Source: Herbaspirillum sp. RV1423 (GTDB taxonomy: Bacteria; Pseudomonadota; Gammaproteobacteria; Burkholderiales; Burkholderiaceae_D). Taken from it: 64,000 nt of DNA. This document shows positions 24,662-35,672 of the stretch, in pieces (the stretch's first letter is position 1; each line of letters starts with the position of its first letter). The DNA lies in the NCBI RefSeq assembly GCF_000577615.1, contig NZ_CBXX010000016.1:49097-113096 (forward strand), read 5' to 3'. The position numbers and the translations under genes were made by a program. Under the pieces are notes generated by a model. The model ran no database searches. It was given only the letters and a program-made list of their open reading frames with translations, and had not been told where the DNA came from.

Positions 24662-27286
24662 ATGAACTCAGCCGAAATCCGCGACAAGTTTCTGAAATTC
24701 TTTGAATCCAAGGGACACACCATTGTCCGTTCGTCCAGCCTGGTGCCGGGCAACGATCCCACCCTGTTGTTTACCAACTCCGGCATGGTCCAGTTCAAGG
24801 ACGTGTTCCTGGGCACCGACAAGCGCAACTACGTGCGCGCCACTTCCGTGCAGCGCTGCCTGCGCGCCGGCGGCAAGCATAACGACCTGGAAAACGTCGG
24901 CTACACCGCGCGCCACCATACCTTCTTCGAGATGCTGGGCAACTGGTCCTTCGGCGATTATTTCAAGCGCGAGTCGCTGACATGGGCGTGGGAACTGCTG
25001 ACCAAAGTGTACGGCCTACCTGCCGAAAAGCTGTGGGCTACCGTCTATGAAACCGACGATGAAGCCTACGACATCTGGGTCAACGAAATCGGTCTGCCGA
25101 AAGAGCGCGTAGTGCGCATTGGCGACAACAAGGGCGCGCCTTATGCTTCCGACAACTTCTGGCAAATGGCCGATACCGGCCCTTGCGGTCCTTGCTCGGA
25201 AATCTTTTACGACCACGGTCCCGACGTCTGGGGCGGTCCTCCGGGTAGTCCGGAAGCCGACGGCGACCGTTACATCGAAATCTGGAACAACGTGTTCATG
25301 CAGTTCGACCGCCAGATCGATCCGAAAACCGGCGAAGCCACGCTGACGCCGCTGCCGGCGCCTTGCGTCGATACCGGCATGGGTCTGGAGCGCCTGGCTG
25401 CGATCCTGCAGCACGTGCACAGCAACTATGAAATCGATTTGTTCCAGCACCTGATCAAGGCCGCTGCGCGCGAAACCAACACCAGCGATCTGGAGAACAA
25501 TTCGCTCAAGGTCATCGCCGACCATATCCGCGCGACCTCCTTCCTGATTGTCGACGGCGTGATTCCCGGCAACGAAGGCCGCGGCTATGTGCTGCGCCGT
25601 ATCATTCGCCGCGCGCTGCGTCACGGCCACAAGCTGGGCCAGACCCAGCCGTTCTTCTACAAGCTGGTCAAGGACCTGGTGGCCGAAATGGGCGCCGCCT
25701 ACCCGGAACTGCCGGAAGCCGCCTCGCGCGTCGAACAGGTGCTCAAGCAGGAAGAAGAACGTTTCGGCGAAACGTTGGAACACGGTATGAAGATACTCGA
25801 AGCCGCGCTGGCCAAGAACGCCGCCAAGCTCGACGGCGAGACCGCCTTCACGCTGTACGACACCTACGGCTTCCCGCTCGATCTGACCGCGGACATCTGC
25901 CGCGAGCGCAACGTCGAGCTGGATGAGGCTGGTTTCGCGACCGCCATGGAACGCCAGAAATCGACGGCCCGCGCCGCCGGTAAATTCAAAATGGCGGCCG
26001 GTATCGAATACAGCGGCGACAAGACCAGATTCGTCGGCTATGACGCGCTGACGCAGCAAGCCAAGGTCACCGCGCTCTATGTGGACGGTAGCGCCGTCAA
26101 CAAGATCGAAGCAGGCCAGGACGCCATCGTGGTGCTCGACACCACGCCGTTCTACGCCGAATCGGGCGGTCAGGCCGGCGATGCCGGTGCGTTGGAAGCC
26201 TCGAATGCGCTGTTTACCGTAACCGACACGCAAAAGATCCAGCCGGAAGTGTTCGGCCATCACGGCTCGCTGATCAAGGGCGCGCTGGCGGTGGGCGACA
26301 CCGTTGAAGCCAAGGTCGATGCCGAGTTGCGCGCGCAGACCATGCGCAACCACTCGGCCACCCACCTGATGCACAAGGCGCTGCGCGAAGTGCTGGGCAG
26401 CCACGTGGCGCAAAAAGGTTCGCTGGTCGATGCCGACAAGACGCGTTTCGACTTCAGCCACAACGCGCCGATGACGGCCGATGAAATCCGCCGCGTCGAA
26501 GAAATCGTCAATCGCGAAATCCTCGCCAACGCCGCCACCGAAGCCAGGGTGATGGGCTTCGACGACGCCGTCGCTGCCGGTGCGATGGCCTTGTTCGGCG
26601 AGAAATACGGCGACGAAGTGCGCGTGCTGTCGATCGGCTCGTCACGCGAATTGTGCGGCGGCACCCACGTTTCGCGCACCGGCGATATCGGCCTGTTCAA
26701 GATCGTTGCCGAAGGCGGCGTCGCAGCGGGCATCCGCCGCGTCGAAGCGGTGACAGGCGAAGGCGCGCTGGCGCTGGTGCAGGCGCTGAGCAATCGCGTC
26801 AACGAAGCCGCTGCAGCCCTGAAGGCGCAGCCGGAAGAACTGACGCAACGCATCGCGCAAGTGCAGGATCACGTCAAGGCGCTGGAGAAGGAATTGGCTG
26901 CGCTGAAGTCCAGGCTGGCGTCCAATCAGGGCGACGAATTGCTGACGCAGGCGGTCGACGTCAACGGCATCAAGGTGCTGGCGGCCATGCTGGAAGGCGC
27001 CGATGTCGCGACGCTGCGCGAAACAATGGACAAGCTCAAGGACAAGCTGAAGACCGCCGCCATCGTGCTGGCCGCAGTCAAGGACGGCAAGGTCAGCCTG
27101 ATCGCCGGCGTCACTGCCGACGCAACTTCCAAGGTAAAGGCAGGCGAACTGGTCAATTTTGTCGCCCAGCAGGTTGGCGGCAAGGGTGGCGGACGTCCCG
27201 ACATGGCGCAGGCGGGTGGTACCGATCCGAGCGGCCTGCCGCAGGCGCTGCAAGGCGTGGCGGCCTGGGTTGGCGCCAAAGTCTGA
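24662..27286 (+). CDS. alaS: Alanyl-tRNA synthetase
   Basis: A full-length 874-residue class II synthetase. The catalytic domain starts [17 protein letters not shown] with motif 2 region [36 protein letters not shown]. The editing domain carries the zinc-binding [11 protein letters not shown] and [13 protein letters not shown] sites, and the C-terminal oligomerisation domain ends [15 protein letters not shown]. It charges tRNA-Ala and hydrolyses mischarged Ser/Gly-tRNA. The NUDIX gene begins 8 bp after its stop, so the two are probably cotranscribed. Confidence 0.98.
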   Translation: MNSAEIRDKFLKFFESKGHTIVRSSSLVPGNDPTLLFTNSGMVQFKDVFLGTDKRNYVRATSVQRCLRAGGKHNDLENVGYTARHHTFFEMLGNWSFGDYFKRESLTWAWELLTKVYGLPAEKLWATVYETDDEAYDIWVNEIGLPKERVVRIGDNKGAPYASDNFWQMADTGPCGPCSEIFYDHGPDVWGGPPGSPEADGDRYIEIWNNVFMQFDRQIDPKTGEATLTPLPAPCVDTGMGLERLAAILQHVHSNYEIDLFQHLIKAAARETNTSDLENNSLKVIADHIRATSFLIVDGVIPGNEGRGYVLRRIIRRALRHGHKLGQTQPFFYKLVKDLVAEMGAAYPELPEAASRVEQVLKQEEERFGETLEHGMKILEAALAKNAAKLDGETAFTLYDTYGFPLDLTADICRERNVELDEAGFATAMERQKSTARAAGKFKMAAGIEYSGDKTRFVGYDALTQQAKVTALYVDGSAVNKIEAGQDAIVVLDTTPFYAESGGQAGDAGALEASNALFTVTDTQKIQPEVFGHHGSLIKGALAVGDTVEAKVDAELRAQTMRNHSATHLMHKALREVLGSHVAQKGSLVDADKTRFDFSHNAPMTADEIRRVEEIVNREILANAATEARVMGFDDAVAAGAMALFGEKYGDEVRVLSIGSSRELCGGTHVSRTGDIGLFKIVAEGGVAAGIRRVEAVTGEGALALVQALSNRVNEAAAALKAQPEELTQRIAQVQDHVKALEKELAALKSRLASNQGDELLTQAVDVNGIKVLAAMLEGADVATLRETMDKLKDKLKTAAIVLAAVKDGKVSLIAGVTADATSKVKAGELVNFVAQQVGGKGGGRPDMAQAGGTDPSGLPQALQGVAAWVGAKV

Positions 27287-27294
27287 GCGTTGCC

Positions 27295-27846
27295 GTGAGC
27301 GACTTCAAATTTTGTCCCGTCTGCGCCGCGTCGCTCGTGACGCGCGCCGACGAAGGCGAGGCGGGCAAGCTTAGGCTTGCCTGCCCCGACGGCCACTGGA
27401 CGCACTGGGACAACCCGTTGCCGGTGCTGGCGGGGCTGGTGGAGATCGAGGGCAAGATGTTGCTCGCCCGCAATGCGGCGTGGGCGGAAGGCCGTTTCGC
27501 GCTGATCACCGGCTTCATGGAGCGCGACGAAACGCCGGAGCAGGGCATCGCGCGCGAAATCAAGGAAGAAACCAATCTCGATGCCAACCAGATCACCCTG
27601 ATCGGCGTTTACGAGTTTATGCGCAAGAATGAACTGATCATTGCGTATCACGTAAAGGCATCGGGCGAGATCAGGCTGTCTCCTGAATTGCTGGAGTATC
27701 GCCTGGTGGCGCCGCCGGATTTACGGCCTTGGCCCGCAGGAACGGGATACGCGGTGGCGGACTGGATGCGGCGTCATAACCTGGCTGTCCAGTTCGTTGA
27801 ATTTGCCGGCTCATCCACGCCATTAGTTTCTACTGCACAACATTAG
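27295..27846 (+). CDS. NUDIX hydrolase with N-terminal zinc-ribbon-like start
   Basis: A 183-residue protein starting at GTG (27295), 8 bp after alaS. It opens with a two-Cys knuckle (FCPVCAASL) and a third Cys (LRLACPDGHW), like NudC-type zinc ribbons but without an obvious full set. The Nudix box GFMERDETPEQGIAREIKEETNL fits GX5EX7REUXEEXGU except Asn for the last Gly. It likely hydrolyses a nucleoside diphosphate derivative; the substrate is unknown. The much longer open frame in phase with it, from 26653, overlaps alaS and is not the gene. Confidence 0.85.
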   Translation: MSDFKFCPVCAASLVTRADEGEAGKLRLACPDGHWTHWDNPLPVLAGLVEIEGKMLLARNAAWAEGRFALITGFMERDETPEQGIAREIKEETNLDANQITLIGVYEFMRKNELIIAYHVKASGEIRLSPELLEYRLVAPPDLRPWPAGTGYAVADWMRRHNLAVQFVEFAGSSTPLVSTAQH

Positions 27847-27941
27847 TGCGCTAAATACAACAGAGTATGTTGCGACGCACCAAGGCGGGTCGGGTTGGAG
27901 TAGAATTCTTGAACGATCACTAGGAATTTTAGATTCACAGT

Positions 27942-28175
27942 ATGGTTATTGAATTTCACAGAGAGCTGGATGCACGTGGTCTGAATTGCCCGCTGCCGAT
28001 ACTGAAAACCAAGAAGGCGTTGGCGGATATGGCAAGCGGCCAGATTTTGCGCGTGACGGCGACCGATACCGGTTCGGTGCGCGACTTCCAGGCTTTCGCC
28101 AAACAGACCGGCAACGATTTGCTCTCTCAGTCGCAAGAGAATCAGGAATTCATTTTTTTCATGAAGCGTAAATAA
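27942..28175 (+). CDS. TusA/SirA-family sulfurtransferase-like protein
   Basis: A 77-residue cytoplasmic protein with the family motif CPLPILKTKKAL (Cys near residue 16) after LDARGLN. The fold is a small two-layer alpha/beta domain and the Cys carries persulfide sulfur in TusA. TusA delivers sulfur for tRNA 2-thiouridine and other pathways; paralogues of the family differ in target. It is monocistronic, with a bidirectional terminator 36 bp after the stop. Confidence 0.88.
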   Translation: MVIEFHRELDARGLNCPLPILKTKKALADMASGQILRVTATDTGSVRDFQAFAKQTGNDLLSQSQENQEFIFFMKRK

Positions 28176-28211
28176 TTTACGTTGCCCTGATGGCGACGGA
28201 TTTCCGGATAC

Positions 28212-28239
28212 AAAAACGCCCGCATATGCGGGCGTTTTT
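28212..28239. terminator. Bidirectional terminator between tusA-like and gltB-like genes
   Basis: A 13-bp perfect stem AAAAACGCCCGCA / TGCGGGCGTTTTT with a 2-nt centre (effectively a 4-nt loop). It is A-flanked on one side and T-flanked on the other and lies between converging genes. Confidence 0.92.
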
Positions 28240-28267
28240 CATTGGCGTGCCGGATGCGCGGAGAGGC

Positions 28268-29878
28268 TCAGTGGAACGCGTTGCCGATCTCGGGATGAAA
28301 GCTCTCGGCGCGCGCGATCGGCCAGTATTTCTGGTAGACCTGATAACGGTAGTTGCCGGTGAGGAGGTCGCCCGGTTCCAGGTATTTCAGCATTTCCGAG
28401 AGCAACTGGATTTCGTGGTCGTTGATGCGGTGGACAATATGGAACGGCCGCAGCGCCGAGGTATGCGGCAAGCCCGCTGCCTGTACCAGTTCTTGCAGAG
28501 CATGCAGCGTGCTTTGGTGGAAGCGGTGGACGCGTTCTGCTTTGTCCGGCACCACCAGTGCCCGGGCGCGCGTCGCGTTTTGCGTAGCGACGCCGGTCGG
28601 ACAGCGGTCGGTGTGGCAGCTTTGCGACTGGATGCAGCCTAGCGCGAACATGAAGCCGCGCGCTGAGTTGCACCAGTCGGCGCCGAGCGCCAGCGTGCGG
28701 GCGACGTCGAAGGCGGTGATGATTTTGCCGCTGGCGCCGATCTTGACGCGATCGCGCATGCCGATGCCGACCAGCGTGTTGTGCACCATCAGCAAGCCTT
28801 CCTGCATCGGCATGCCGACGTGGTCGGTGAACTCCAGCGGTGCTGCACCGGTGCCGCCTTCGGCACCGTCGACGGTGATGAAGTCGGGCACGATCTGTGT
28901 TTCCACCATGGCCTTGGCGATGCCGAAGAATTCCCATGGATGACCGACGCACAGCTTGATGCCGGTGGGTTTGCCGCCCGACAGCGTGCGCAGTTTTTCA
29001 ACGAATTGCAGCAGGCCGATCGGCGTCGAGAACGAAGAATGCACCGCCGGTGAAATGCAATCGACGCCCATAGGAATGCCGCGCGTGGCGGAAATCTCGG
29101 GCGTGATCTTGGCTGCCGGCAACACGCCTCCGTGGCCGGGCTTGGCGCCTTGCGACAGCTTTACTTCGATCATTTTCACTTGCGTCGATTTGGCCTGTTC
29201 GGCGAATTTGTCTTCGTCGAAGCTGCCGTCGGGATGGCGGCAACCGAAGTAGCCCGACGCGACTTGCCACACCAGGTCGCCGCCGAATTCGCGATGATAG
29301 GCCGAGATCGAACCCTCGCCGGTATCGTGCGCAAAATTGCCTTTCTTTGCGCCTTGGTTCAACGCGCGAATTGCATTGGCCGAGAGCGAGCCGAAACTCA
29401 TCGCCGAGACATTGAACACTGACATCGAATACGGTTGTGCGCGATTCTCGCCGACAGTAACGCGGAAGTCGTGGCTGGCCAGTTTGGTCGGCGACATCGA
29501 ATGACCGATCCATTCATAGCCGGCCAGTTTGACGTCGAGTTCAGTGCCGAAAGGGCGGCTGTCGATGTCGGCTTTGGCGCGTTGGTACACTACGCTGCGT
29601 TTCTTGCGGGTGAAGGGCGCGCCGTCGTTTTCGCCTTCGAAGAAATACTGGCGAAGTTCCGGGCGGATGGCTTCGAACATGAAGCGGAAGTGGCCGATCA
29701 GCGGATAATTGCGCAACACCGCATGGCGACGCTGGATGAGATCATGTACGCCGACAATGCTCAGGAGCAGCGGCACGGCGCCCCACCACCAGCTCACCAG
29801 GTGGTCGTTCGCCAGTACCGCGAGCGCCAGCGTCAGGAACAGAACGCACCAAAATACCAGATAACGATTGGCCAACAT
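28268..29878 (-). CDS. Membrane-anchored FMN-binding glutamate-synthase-like protein
   Basis: A 536-residue protein with two N-terminal helices (YLVFWCVLFLTLALAVLA; WWWGAVPLLLSIVGVHDLI) and a glutamate synthase central/FMN domain. Landmarks are MSFGSLSANAIRALNQGAKKGNF, the substrate/FMN region VKLSQGAKPGHGGVLPAAKI, the phosphate-binding DFITVDGAEGGTGAAPLEF, and a cysteine-rich segment (CIQSQSCHTDRCPTGVATQ). This matches stand-alone GltB2-like oxidoreductases. It lacks the amidotransferase domain, so it cannot use glutamine by itself. The substrate is unknown. Confidence 0.9.
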   Translation of the reverse strand: MLANRYLVFWCVLFLTLALAVLANDHLVSWWWGAVPLLLSIVGVHDLIQRRHAVLRNYPLIGHFRFMFEAIRPELRQYFFEGENDGAPFTRKKRSVVYQRAKADIDSRPFGTELDVKLAGYEWIGHSMSPTKLASHDFRVTVGENRAQPYSMSVFNVSAMSFGSLSANAIRALNQGAKKGNFAHDTGEGSISAYHREFGGDLVWQVASGYFGCRHPDGSFDEDKFAEQAKSTQVKMIEVKLSQGAKPGHGGVLPAAKITPEISATRGIPMGVDCISPAVHSSFSTPIGLLQFVEKLRTLSGGKPTGIKLCVGHPWEFFGIAKAMVETQIVPDFITVDGAEGGTGAAPLEFTDHVGMPMQEGLLMVHNTLVGIGMRDRVKIGASGKIITAFDVARTLALGADWCNSARGFMFALGCIQSQSCHTDRCPTGVATQNATRARALVVPDKAERVHRFHQSTLHALQELVQAAGLPHTSALRPFHIVHRINDHEIQLLSEMLKYLEPGDLLTGNYRYQVYQKYWPIARAESFHPEIGNAFH

Positions 29879-30249
29879 ACCAGCATCCTTTTGTTGTTTG
29901 TCAGGAGGTGTTGCGATTCTACTGCGGCTGTTTCGCCGGCATGGGACGAAAAGAATGGCTTTTATTGCAATTTCGGATATTTAGTCATTGCACCTTGCCG
30001 GTGCGAGATGCGGACGGTATTCTTGCCATCCGTCTTCCATGGGTTTCTCTGTGGATACACATACCCGTGGGTTTGTATCAGGCGCGGTCTGGCGGGCTGT
30101 ATAGTCGAATGGCATCGTTATTGCTTATCGTGATCAAAAAAGAATCTATCGCTACGCAGACGCCATGTAGTCCGTTGCAGCTCCGTTGTTGTCCCATTTC
30201 ATTTCTCTTTTCCGTTGGTGCCGTTGGATATTGATTGCGTAACTCATTT
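29879..30249. other. Divergent intergenic region, no gene
   Basis: About 370 bp between the gltB-like gene and the divergent GGDEF-EAL gene. It should hold both promoters. A small hairpin (GCACC-TTGCC-GGTGC) is visible; no RNA gene or protein start with a ribosome-binding site was found. ORFs reading here are short and lack coding bias. Confidence 0.5.
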
Positions 30250-32385
30250 ATGAAAATCGTCGCTTCCTCCATTCCGCCGGATCATGCTGCCGCTATCACT
30301 TCCATCGCCAGGCCGCCACGGTTGCTTGAGACCTTGCTGGCCAATCTGGATGGCATGGTATATCGCTGCCGCGACGATGAGGAATGGACCATGGAGTTCG
30401 TCAGCGAGGGCTGCCTGGAGCTGACGGGTTACCAACCGGAAGACTTGCTTTTCAATCACCGCGTTTCCTACGAAAACATCACGCATCCGGACGACCGCGA
30501 CATGGTGCGCCAGACCATCAATGCCTGCCTCGCCGGCAAGCGTCGTTTCGAGCTGGAGTACCGCATTGTCCGCGCCGACGGCGAAGTGCGATGGGTGTGG
30601 GAGCGTGGTGTGGGCATCTATAGCGCTGCGGGCGCGCTCGATGCACTGGAGGGCTTTGTGCAGGACGTGACGGCGCGCAAAGAGGCTGATCAGGCCTTGC
30701 TGGAAGCCGAACGGCGCTACCGCAGCATTTTCGAGAATGCCATCGAGGGCGTGTTCCAGTCGACGCCGGATGGCGGTTACATCGCGGTCAATCCGGCGCT
30801 GGCGCGGATTTACGGATACCGGTCGCCGGAAGACCTGATCGTCAGCCTGCGCGATATCAAGCATCAACTGTACGTCGAACCGGAGCGCCGCACCGAGTTC
30901 ATGCGCATGATGGCCGAGTTCGGCTCGGTGTCGAATTTCGAATCGCGCGTCTACCGGCGCGACGGCGAGATCATCTGGATTTCGGAGAACGCGCGCGCCG
31001 TCTATGACGACGCCGGCACGCTGATGTTCTACGAAGGCACCGTGGAGGCAATCACCGAACGCAAGCTGTATGAAGCCGAAATCCGCCATCAGGCCACGCA
31101 CGATGCGCTGACCGGTCTGCCCAACCGCACCATGCTGCATAACCACTTGCAGCGTGCCGTGCAGAGCTTGCGGCAGAAGGGGGCTTTGACGGCGGTGGTG
31201 TTCGTCGATCTGGACCAGTTCAAGTTCATCAACGACAGTCTCGGCCATCAGGTCGGCGACGAATTGCTCAAGACCGTGGCGCAGCGCCTGGTGTCCTGTG
31301 TACGCGAAACCGACATGGTGGCGCGCCAGGGCGGCGACGAATTCGTGCTGGTGCTGCAAAACCAGCCTGATGAAAGCAACATTACCGAAGTCCTGCAGCG
31401 CATCCTCGCCGCGGTGGCGAAGCCGTGGGTGGTGGGCGACCGCGAATTCCACATCACCTGCAGCATCGGCGTGAGCCGTTGCCCGACCGATGGCCGCGAT
31501 GTCGAAACCTTGCTCAAGAACGCCGACTCGGCCATGTACAAGGCCAAGGAACTCGGACGCAACAACTTCCAGTACTTCGCCGGCTGGATGGATGCGCAGG
31601 TCAGCAACCGGTTGGAAATGCTGGTCAGTTTGCGGCGCGCGCTGGATCGCGAGGAATTCAGGCTGTACTACCAGCCCAAGATCAGTCTGGCGAGCGGCCG
31701 CATCATCGGCGCCGAAGCGTTGATCCGCTGGATCACGCCGGATCAGGGCATGGTGCCGCCGGACCGCTTTATCCCGTTTGCCGAAGACGCCGGCCTGATC
31801 GTGCCGATCGGCGAATGGGTATTGCATACCGCCTGCGCGCAGAACAAGGCCTGGCAGGATGCTGGCCTGTCGCCGATTCCGGTTGCCGTCAACCTGTCGC
31901 CGCGCCAGCTCGACCAGAATCTGCCCGAGTTCGTGCGGCAGGTGCTGGCCGACAGCGGCCTGGCCGCTGCCTGGCTTGAACTGGAGATTACTGAAAACGT
32001 CGTCATGAAGGATGCGGAAAAGACCGTGGCGACCCTGAATGCGCTCAAGCGCTTGGGTTTGCAGGTCTCGGTGGACGACTTCGGCACTGGCTATTCCAGC
32101 CTGAGCTACCTGCGCCGCTTCCCGGTGGACGCGTTGAAGATCGATAAGTCCTTCGTGCGCGACATCGCCAGCGATGCCGACAGCGCGGCGATCGTCAAGG
32201 CCGTGATCTCGCTGGGCCATATCCTCAACCTGCGCGTGATCGCCGAAGGCGTGGAGGATCAGGAACAGTACAACTTCCTGCTGGAAAACGGTTGCGACGA
32301 GGTGCAGGGCTATTTCCTCGGCAAGCCGATGCCGGTGGAGGATTTTACGCGTCGGCTGGAGCAGGAGAGGCAAGCCATGAGCTGA
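30250..32385 (+). CDS. PAS-PAS-GGDEF-EAL cyclic di-GMP enzyme
   Basis: A 711-residue soluble protein, no membrane helix. Two PAS domains (about 20-145 and 150-270, the first with a PAC-like WVWERGVGIY segment) precede the GGDEF domain with intact GGDEF at 361-365 and RETD I-site (352-355). An EAL domain follows with EAL at 489-491, NLSPRQLDQN, ELEITENVVM and the loop-6 region VDDFGTGYSSLSYLRRFPVDALKIDKSF. Both halves appear catalytically intact, so it may synthesise and degrade c-di-GMP. The start is ATG 30250; a TTG 15 bases earlier is less likely. Confidence 0.93.
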   Translation: MKIVASSIPPDHAAAITSIARPPRLLETLLANLDGMVYRCRDDEEWTMEFVSEGCLELTGYQPEDLLFNHRVSYENITHPDDRDMVRQTINACLAGKRRFELEYRIVRADGEVRWVWERGVGIYSAAGALDALEGFVQDVTARKEADQALLEAERRYRSIFENAIEGVFQSTPDGGYIAVNPALARIYGYRSPEDLIVSLRDIKHQLYVEPERRTEFMRMMAEFGSVSNFESRVYRRDGEIIWISENARAVYDDAGTLMFYEGTVEAITERKLYEAEIRHQATHDALTGLPNRTMLHNHLQRAVQSLRQKGALTAVVFVDLDQFKFINDSLGHQVGDELLKTVAQRLVSCVRETDMVARQGGDEFVLVLQNQPDESNITEVLQRILAAVAKPWVVGDREFHITCSIGVSRCPTDGRDVETLLKNADSAMYKAKELGRNNFQYFAGWMDAQVSNRLEMLVSLRRALDREEFRLYYQPKISLASGRIIGAEALIRWITPDQGMVPPDRFIPFAEDAGLIVPIGEWVLHTACAQNKAWQDAGLSPIPVAVNLSPRQLDQNLPEFVRQVLADSGLAAAWLELEITENVVMKDAEKTVATLNALKRLGLQVSVDDFGTGYSSLSYLRRFPVDALKIDKSFVRDIASDADSAAIVKAVISLGHILNLRVIAEGVEDQEQYNFLLENGCDEVQGYFLGKPMPVEDFTRRLEQERQAMS

Positions 32386-32835
32386 TCCGCCGATGTCGGT
32401 GTCGGTGTTGCCGGTGCGCTTGTTTCATCGGCGGTGTGTTGCAAATAGTGTCAGGCGTCTGCAACGAAGCGACATTCCGCCGGGGCTTTGTGCTACACTC
32501 CGCGCAGTATATTTTGCATTTTGCCTGCGGCCACCCGAAAACTCAGTCCGGCGCCGCTTGCAAGGTCAAAAGTTGAAATGGTGCGAGAATCTGGGAACTC
32601 AAGATTCTGTGTTCGCAACCAAGCCTTATTTTCCCGCTCATCTTCAACCTCCTATAAATCGAGCGCCGGGAAGCAGCACCAACAGCATTAAAGCAGCATA
32701 TTCAGGTTCGACAACCTGGCGGCATCGTTGGCGCTGTGATGAAACTCAACCCGTGCAGCCAGGCTTCGTATAGTTCGTATATCCGTATCAGTCAGCCGCT
32801 AAACTTTTGTTAAACAAGTCGCACACGAGTCGTAC
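32386..32835. other. Intergenic region upstream of scpB
   Basis: 450 bp without a credible gene. It has two small hairpins: AGAATCT/AGATTCT (32586-32608) and CAGGTT-CGAC-AACCTG (32703-32718), neither followed by a T-run. They could shape the scpB leader. Base composition drops toward AT just before scpB (TAAACTTTTGTTAAACAAG). Confidence 0.5.
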
Positions 32836-33750
32836 ATGAATACTATTGAGGCCAAGAAAGTCCTCGAAACAGCATTGCTATGTGCCCACGAGCCATTATC
32901 AATCAACGATCTGAAGAAGCTCTATGTCTCAGGCGACGGTGCCGAGAGCGAAATAACTGCGGACTTCATCCGGCAGATGCTGGATGAACTGCGCGAAGAC
33001 TGGACGGACAAGGGTGTTGAAGTTGTCAGTTTGTCGACAGGATGGCGTTTCCAAAGCCGGGCTGAAATGAAGGTCTATCTGGATCGCCTGAATCCCGAAA
33101 AGCCGCCGAAATATACGCGCGCCACGCTGGAAACCCTGGCCATCATCGCCTATCGCCAACCGGTCACGCGCGGCGACATTGAAGAAATTCGCGGTGTGAC
33201 GGTCAGCTCGCAGACGGTCAAGCTGCTGGAAGATCGTGGCTGGATTGAGGCCATCGGCCATCGCGACGTGCCGGGGCGCCCGGCGTTGTTTGCGACGACC
33301 AAACGTTTCCTCGACGACCTCGGCCTCACTTCGCTGGATCAGTTGCCGCCGTTGAAGACCGTCACCAAGGAAGGCGTGGTCGATCCGGGGGCATTGCTGG
33401 AATTGCAGGCACTGGAGACGGAAATGCAGGCCAGCCTGGTCGCCGAAGAAGGCGAATCTGCTGATGTGCAAGCCGGGCCGGGCTCGGAAGAAGTTGTCGA
33501 GCCGGTGCAGGTTGCCGGGCTCACTGAAGTTGCGGCGGCGGTTGCCGATGCCGTCGCGGAAGAAGTCCCAAGGGAAGAAATCGAGAATGACGCGGATGCC
33601 ATTGCACCAAGTGTCGCCAATCATGAAGAAGCGCAGGAGGAAAATCCTGCTTCTGCTGACGAAACTCACACCAAAGACCCTGTCTCCGGTCACGCAAGTG
33701 ATGCCGCGCCCGGTCTGAATAACCACGATTCAAATAATGAAACCATCTAG
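32836..33750 (+). CDS. scpB: Segregation and condensation protein B
   Basis: A 304-residue subunit of the SMC-ScpAB condensin. Two winged-helix domains occupy about residues 1-190 ([83 protein letters not shown]). The last 100 residues are an acidic disordered tail rich in Glu and Ala, longer than in Gram-positive ScpB. The gene overlaps rluB by 14 bp. scpA is not in the window upstream; the gene before is unrelated. Confidence 0.93.
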   Translation: MNTIEAKKVLETALLCAHEPLSINDLKKLYVSGDGAESEITADFIRQMLDELREDWTDKGVEVVSLSTGWRFQSRAEMKVYLDRLNPEKPPKYTRATLETLAIIAYRQPVTRGDIEEIRGVTVSSQTVKLLEDRGWIEAIGHRDVPGRPALFATTKRFLDDLGLTSLDQLPPLKTVTKEGVVDPGALLELQALETEMQASLVAEEGESADVQAGPGSEEVVEPVQVAGLTEVAAAVADAVAEEVPREEIENDADAIAPSVANHEEAQEENPASADETHTKDPVSGHASDAAPGLNNHDSNNETI

Positions 33751-35623
33751 TTCCAATGATGAGCAGCAGGTAGACCTGTTTGGCGCTGCTGCCGACAACG
33801 CCGATACCGCCGCAGTTAAGCCGGTCCGCAAGCGCACCAAAAAGGTAGCGGCGGAAGACGCCGTTGCCGACGCTGCGCCGGTCGAGAAAGCGCCTGCAAA
33901 ACCTCGTGCGAAGAAAGCAGTCGCCGAGAAAGCGCCTGCCGAAAAAAATGCAAGCGTTGAAACGGTCGCTGTCGAAGAGGCGCCTGCGCCGAAGAAGCGC
34001 GCACCGAGGGCCAAAAAGCCCGAGGCTGAAATTGCAGTCGCTCCGGCAACTGCGCCCGAACCGGTTGCGCCGGAAGCGCCCAAGGTCATCGTCACCATCG
34101 GTGAAGAAGTCACCGCTGCCCCGGTGCTGCTGGATGCCCCCGCAGACAACGCGCGCACCAAGCCTGCGCGGCGCGGTGTGCGCGGTCCGCGAGCCTTGCG
34201 CAACAATCGTGCAGCCCAACGCGCTGCGGAAACCGCCGACGCCGCGCAGCCGAATGCGGTTGCTGCCGATGTGCAGGCCGCTGCGCCGAATGCACCGATT
34301 CCGGTGGCCGATCAGGCCATGGCGGAATCGCGTCGCGACGGTCAGGGCCAGGATCGCAATCGCCAGCAAAAGGGTAAGAAGCCGTTCGCCAAGGGCGGAA
34401 AGCCGAAGGCGCCGCAACTGGGTTTGCGCGCGCATGACGCCGGCGACGATGTATTTTCGTTCGTCACTTCGGATGCTTACGACAAGGAAGATGGCGCTCG
34501 CGGCGGCGCGCGCGGAGCACATCAGTTGCGCGGCAAGAACGGCCGTCGCGATTTGACTTCGGAAGATGACGCGCCCAAGCTGCACAAGGTGCTGGCCGAT
34601 TCCGGACTCGGTTCGCGTCGCGACATGGAAGAACTGATCGTGGCCGGCCGGGTGTCGGTCAACGGCGAGCCGGCTCACATCGGCCAGCGCATCCTGCCGA
34701 CCGACCAGGTCCGTATCAACGGCAAGCTGCTGCAACGCAAGGTCAGCAAGAAGCCGCCGCGCGTGCTGGTATATCACAAACCGGCGGGCGAAATCGTCAG
34801 CAACAATGATCCCGAAGGCCGTCCCTCGGTGTTTGACCGTTTGCCGACCATGAAAGCCGCCAAGTGGCTGGCAGTCGGCCGCCTCGACTTCAATACCGAA
34901 GGTCTGCTGTTGTTTACAACCTCCGGCGACCTTGCCAACCGACTGATGCACCCACGCTACAACATTGAGCGCGAATATGCTGTGCGCACGCTCGGCGAAC
35001 TCGAAGAGGGCATGCGCCAGAAGCTGTTGCATGGCGTTGAGTTGGACGACGGCATGGCGCAGTTTTCCAAGATCGCCGACGGTGGAGGTGAGGGCGTCAA
35101 CAAGTGGTACCGCGTGACCATTGGCGAAGGCCGTAACCGTGAAGTGCGCCGCATGTTCGAAGCAATTGGTCTGACCGTGTCGCGCCTGATCCGCACCCGC
35201 TACGGCGCCATGACACTGCCGCAAGGTCTGAAACGCGGTCGCTGGGAAGAGCTGGAAGAAAACGCCGTGCGCAACCTGCTGGCAGCCTGCGGTCTGGAAA
35301 AACAGGGGGGGCAGGAGGCTCCTTCCGGTAAAGGCAAGAGTAATGGCAACGGCAATGGCAACAGCCAGCCGCGCAGCAACGCCAACGCCAACCCGATGCA
35401 GCCGCGCGGCCCGCGCCGCGACCAGCCTTCCTGGCAAGGTCAGGGGCAAGGCCAAGGCGGCGGACGTCCGCAGAACAAGAGCCGTCAGCCGGATCCCTTG
35501 CAGACGGCATTGGGTTTCCCGGATGCCGGCCAGCGCCGCCACAATCGTCCGCAACGCAGTGGCGGCGGTTTGATGGGGCAGGGCATGGGCGCGGGTGGCT
35601 TGCCGCGTCGCCGACGCGGATAA
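33737..35623 (+). CDS. rluB: 23S rRNA pseudouridine-2605 synthase, RluB
   Basis: A 628-residue RluB, more than twice the E. coli length. Residues 1-270 are a disordered Ala/Lys/Pro-rich extension. An S4 RNA-binding domain follows ([30 protein letters not shown]) and then the RluB/E/F catalytic domain with [27 protein letters not shown], whose Asp is the nucleophile. The last 100 residues are Gly/Gln/Asn/Arg-rich. It modifies the peptidyl-transferase region of 23S rRNA. The start lies inside scpB, giving tight coupling. Confidence 0.93.
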   Translation: MKPSSSNDEQQVDLFGAAADNADTAAVKPVRKRTKKVAAEDAVADAAPVEKAPAKPRAKKAVAEKAPAEKNASVETVAVEEAPAPKKRAPRAKKPEAEIAVAPATAPEPVAPEAPKVIVTIGEEVTAAPVLLDAPADNARTKPARRGVRGPRALRNNRAAQRAAETADAAQPNAVAADVQAAAPNAPIPVADQAMAESRRDGQGQDRNRQQKGKKPFAKGGKPKAPQLGLRAHDAGDDVFSFVTSDAYDKEDGARGGARGAHQLRGKNGRRDLTSEDDAPKLHKVLADSGLGSRRDMEELIVAGRVSVNGEPAHIGQRILPTDQVRINGKLLQRKVSKKPPRVLVYHKPAGEIVSNNDPEGRPSVFDRLPTMKAAKWLAVGRLDFNTEGLLLFTTSGDLANRLMHPRYNIEREYAVRTLGELEEGMRQKLLHGVELDDGMAQFSKIADGGGEGVNKWYRVTIGEGRNREVRRMFEAIGLTVSRLIRTRYGAMTLPQGLKRGRWEELEENAVRNLLAACGLEKQGGQEAPSGKGKSNGNGNGNSQPRSNANANPMQPRGPRRDQPSWQGQGQGQGGGRPQNKSRQPDPLQTALGFPDAGQRRHNRPQRSGGGLMGQGMGAGGLPRRRRG

Positions 35624-35672
35624 GTCTTTGATTGCTCGGGAGTTTCCTTGGTGAAATATCGGGCTTTTTGCA

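Noticed and set aside
26653..27294. Upstream extension of the NUDIX gene inside alaS
   Set aside because: The extension is an Arg/Gly-rich shadow of alaS; the GTG at 27295 starts the first NUDIX-like residues and lies 8 bp after alaS.
30244..32373. Long open frame antisense to the GGDEF-EAL gene
   Set aside because: Same reason: high-GC shadow frame, no signature, opposite strand fully explained.
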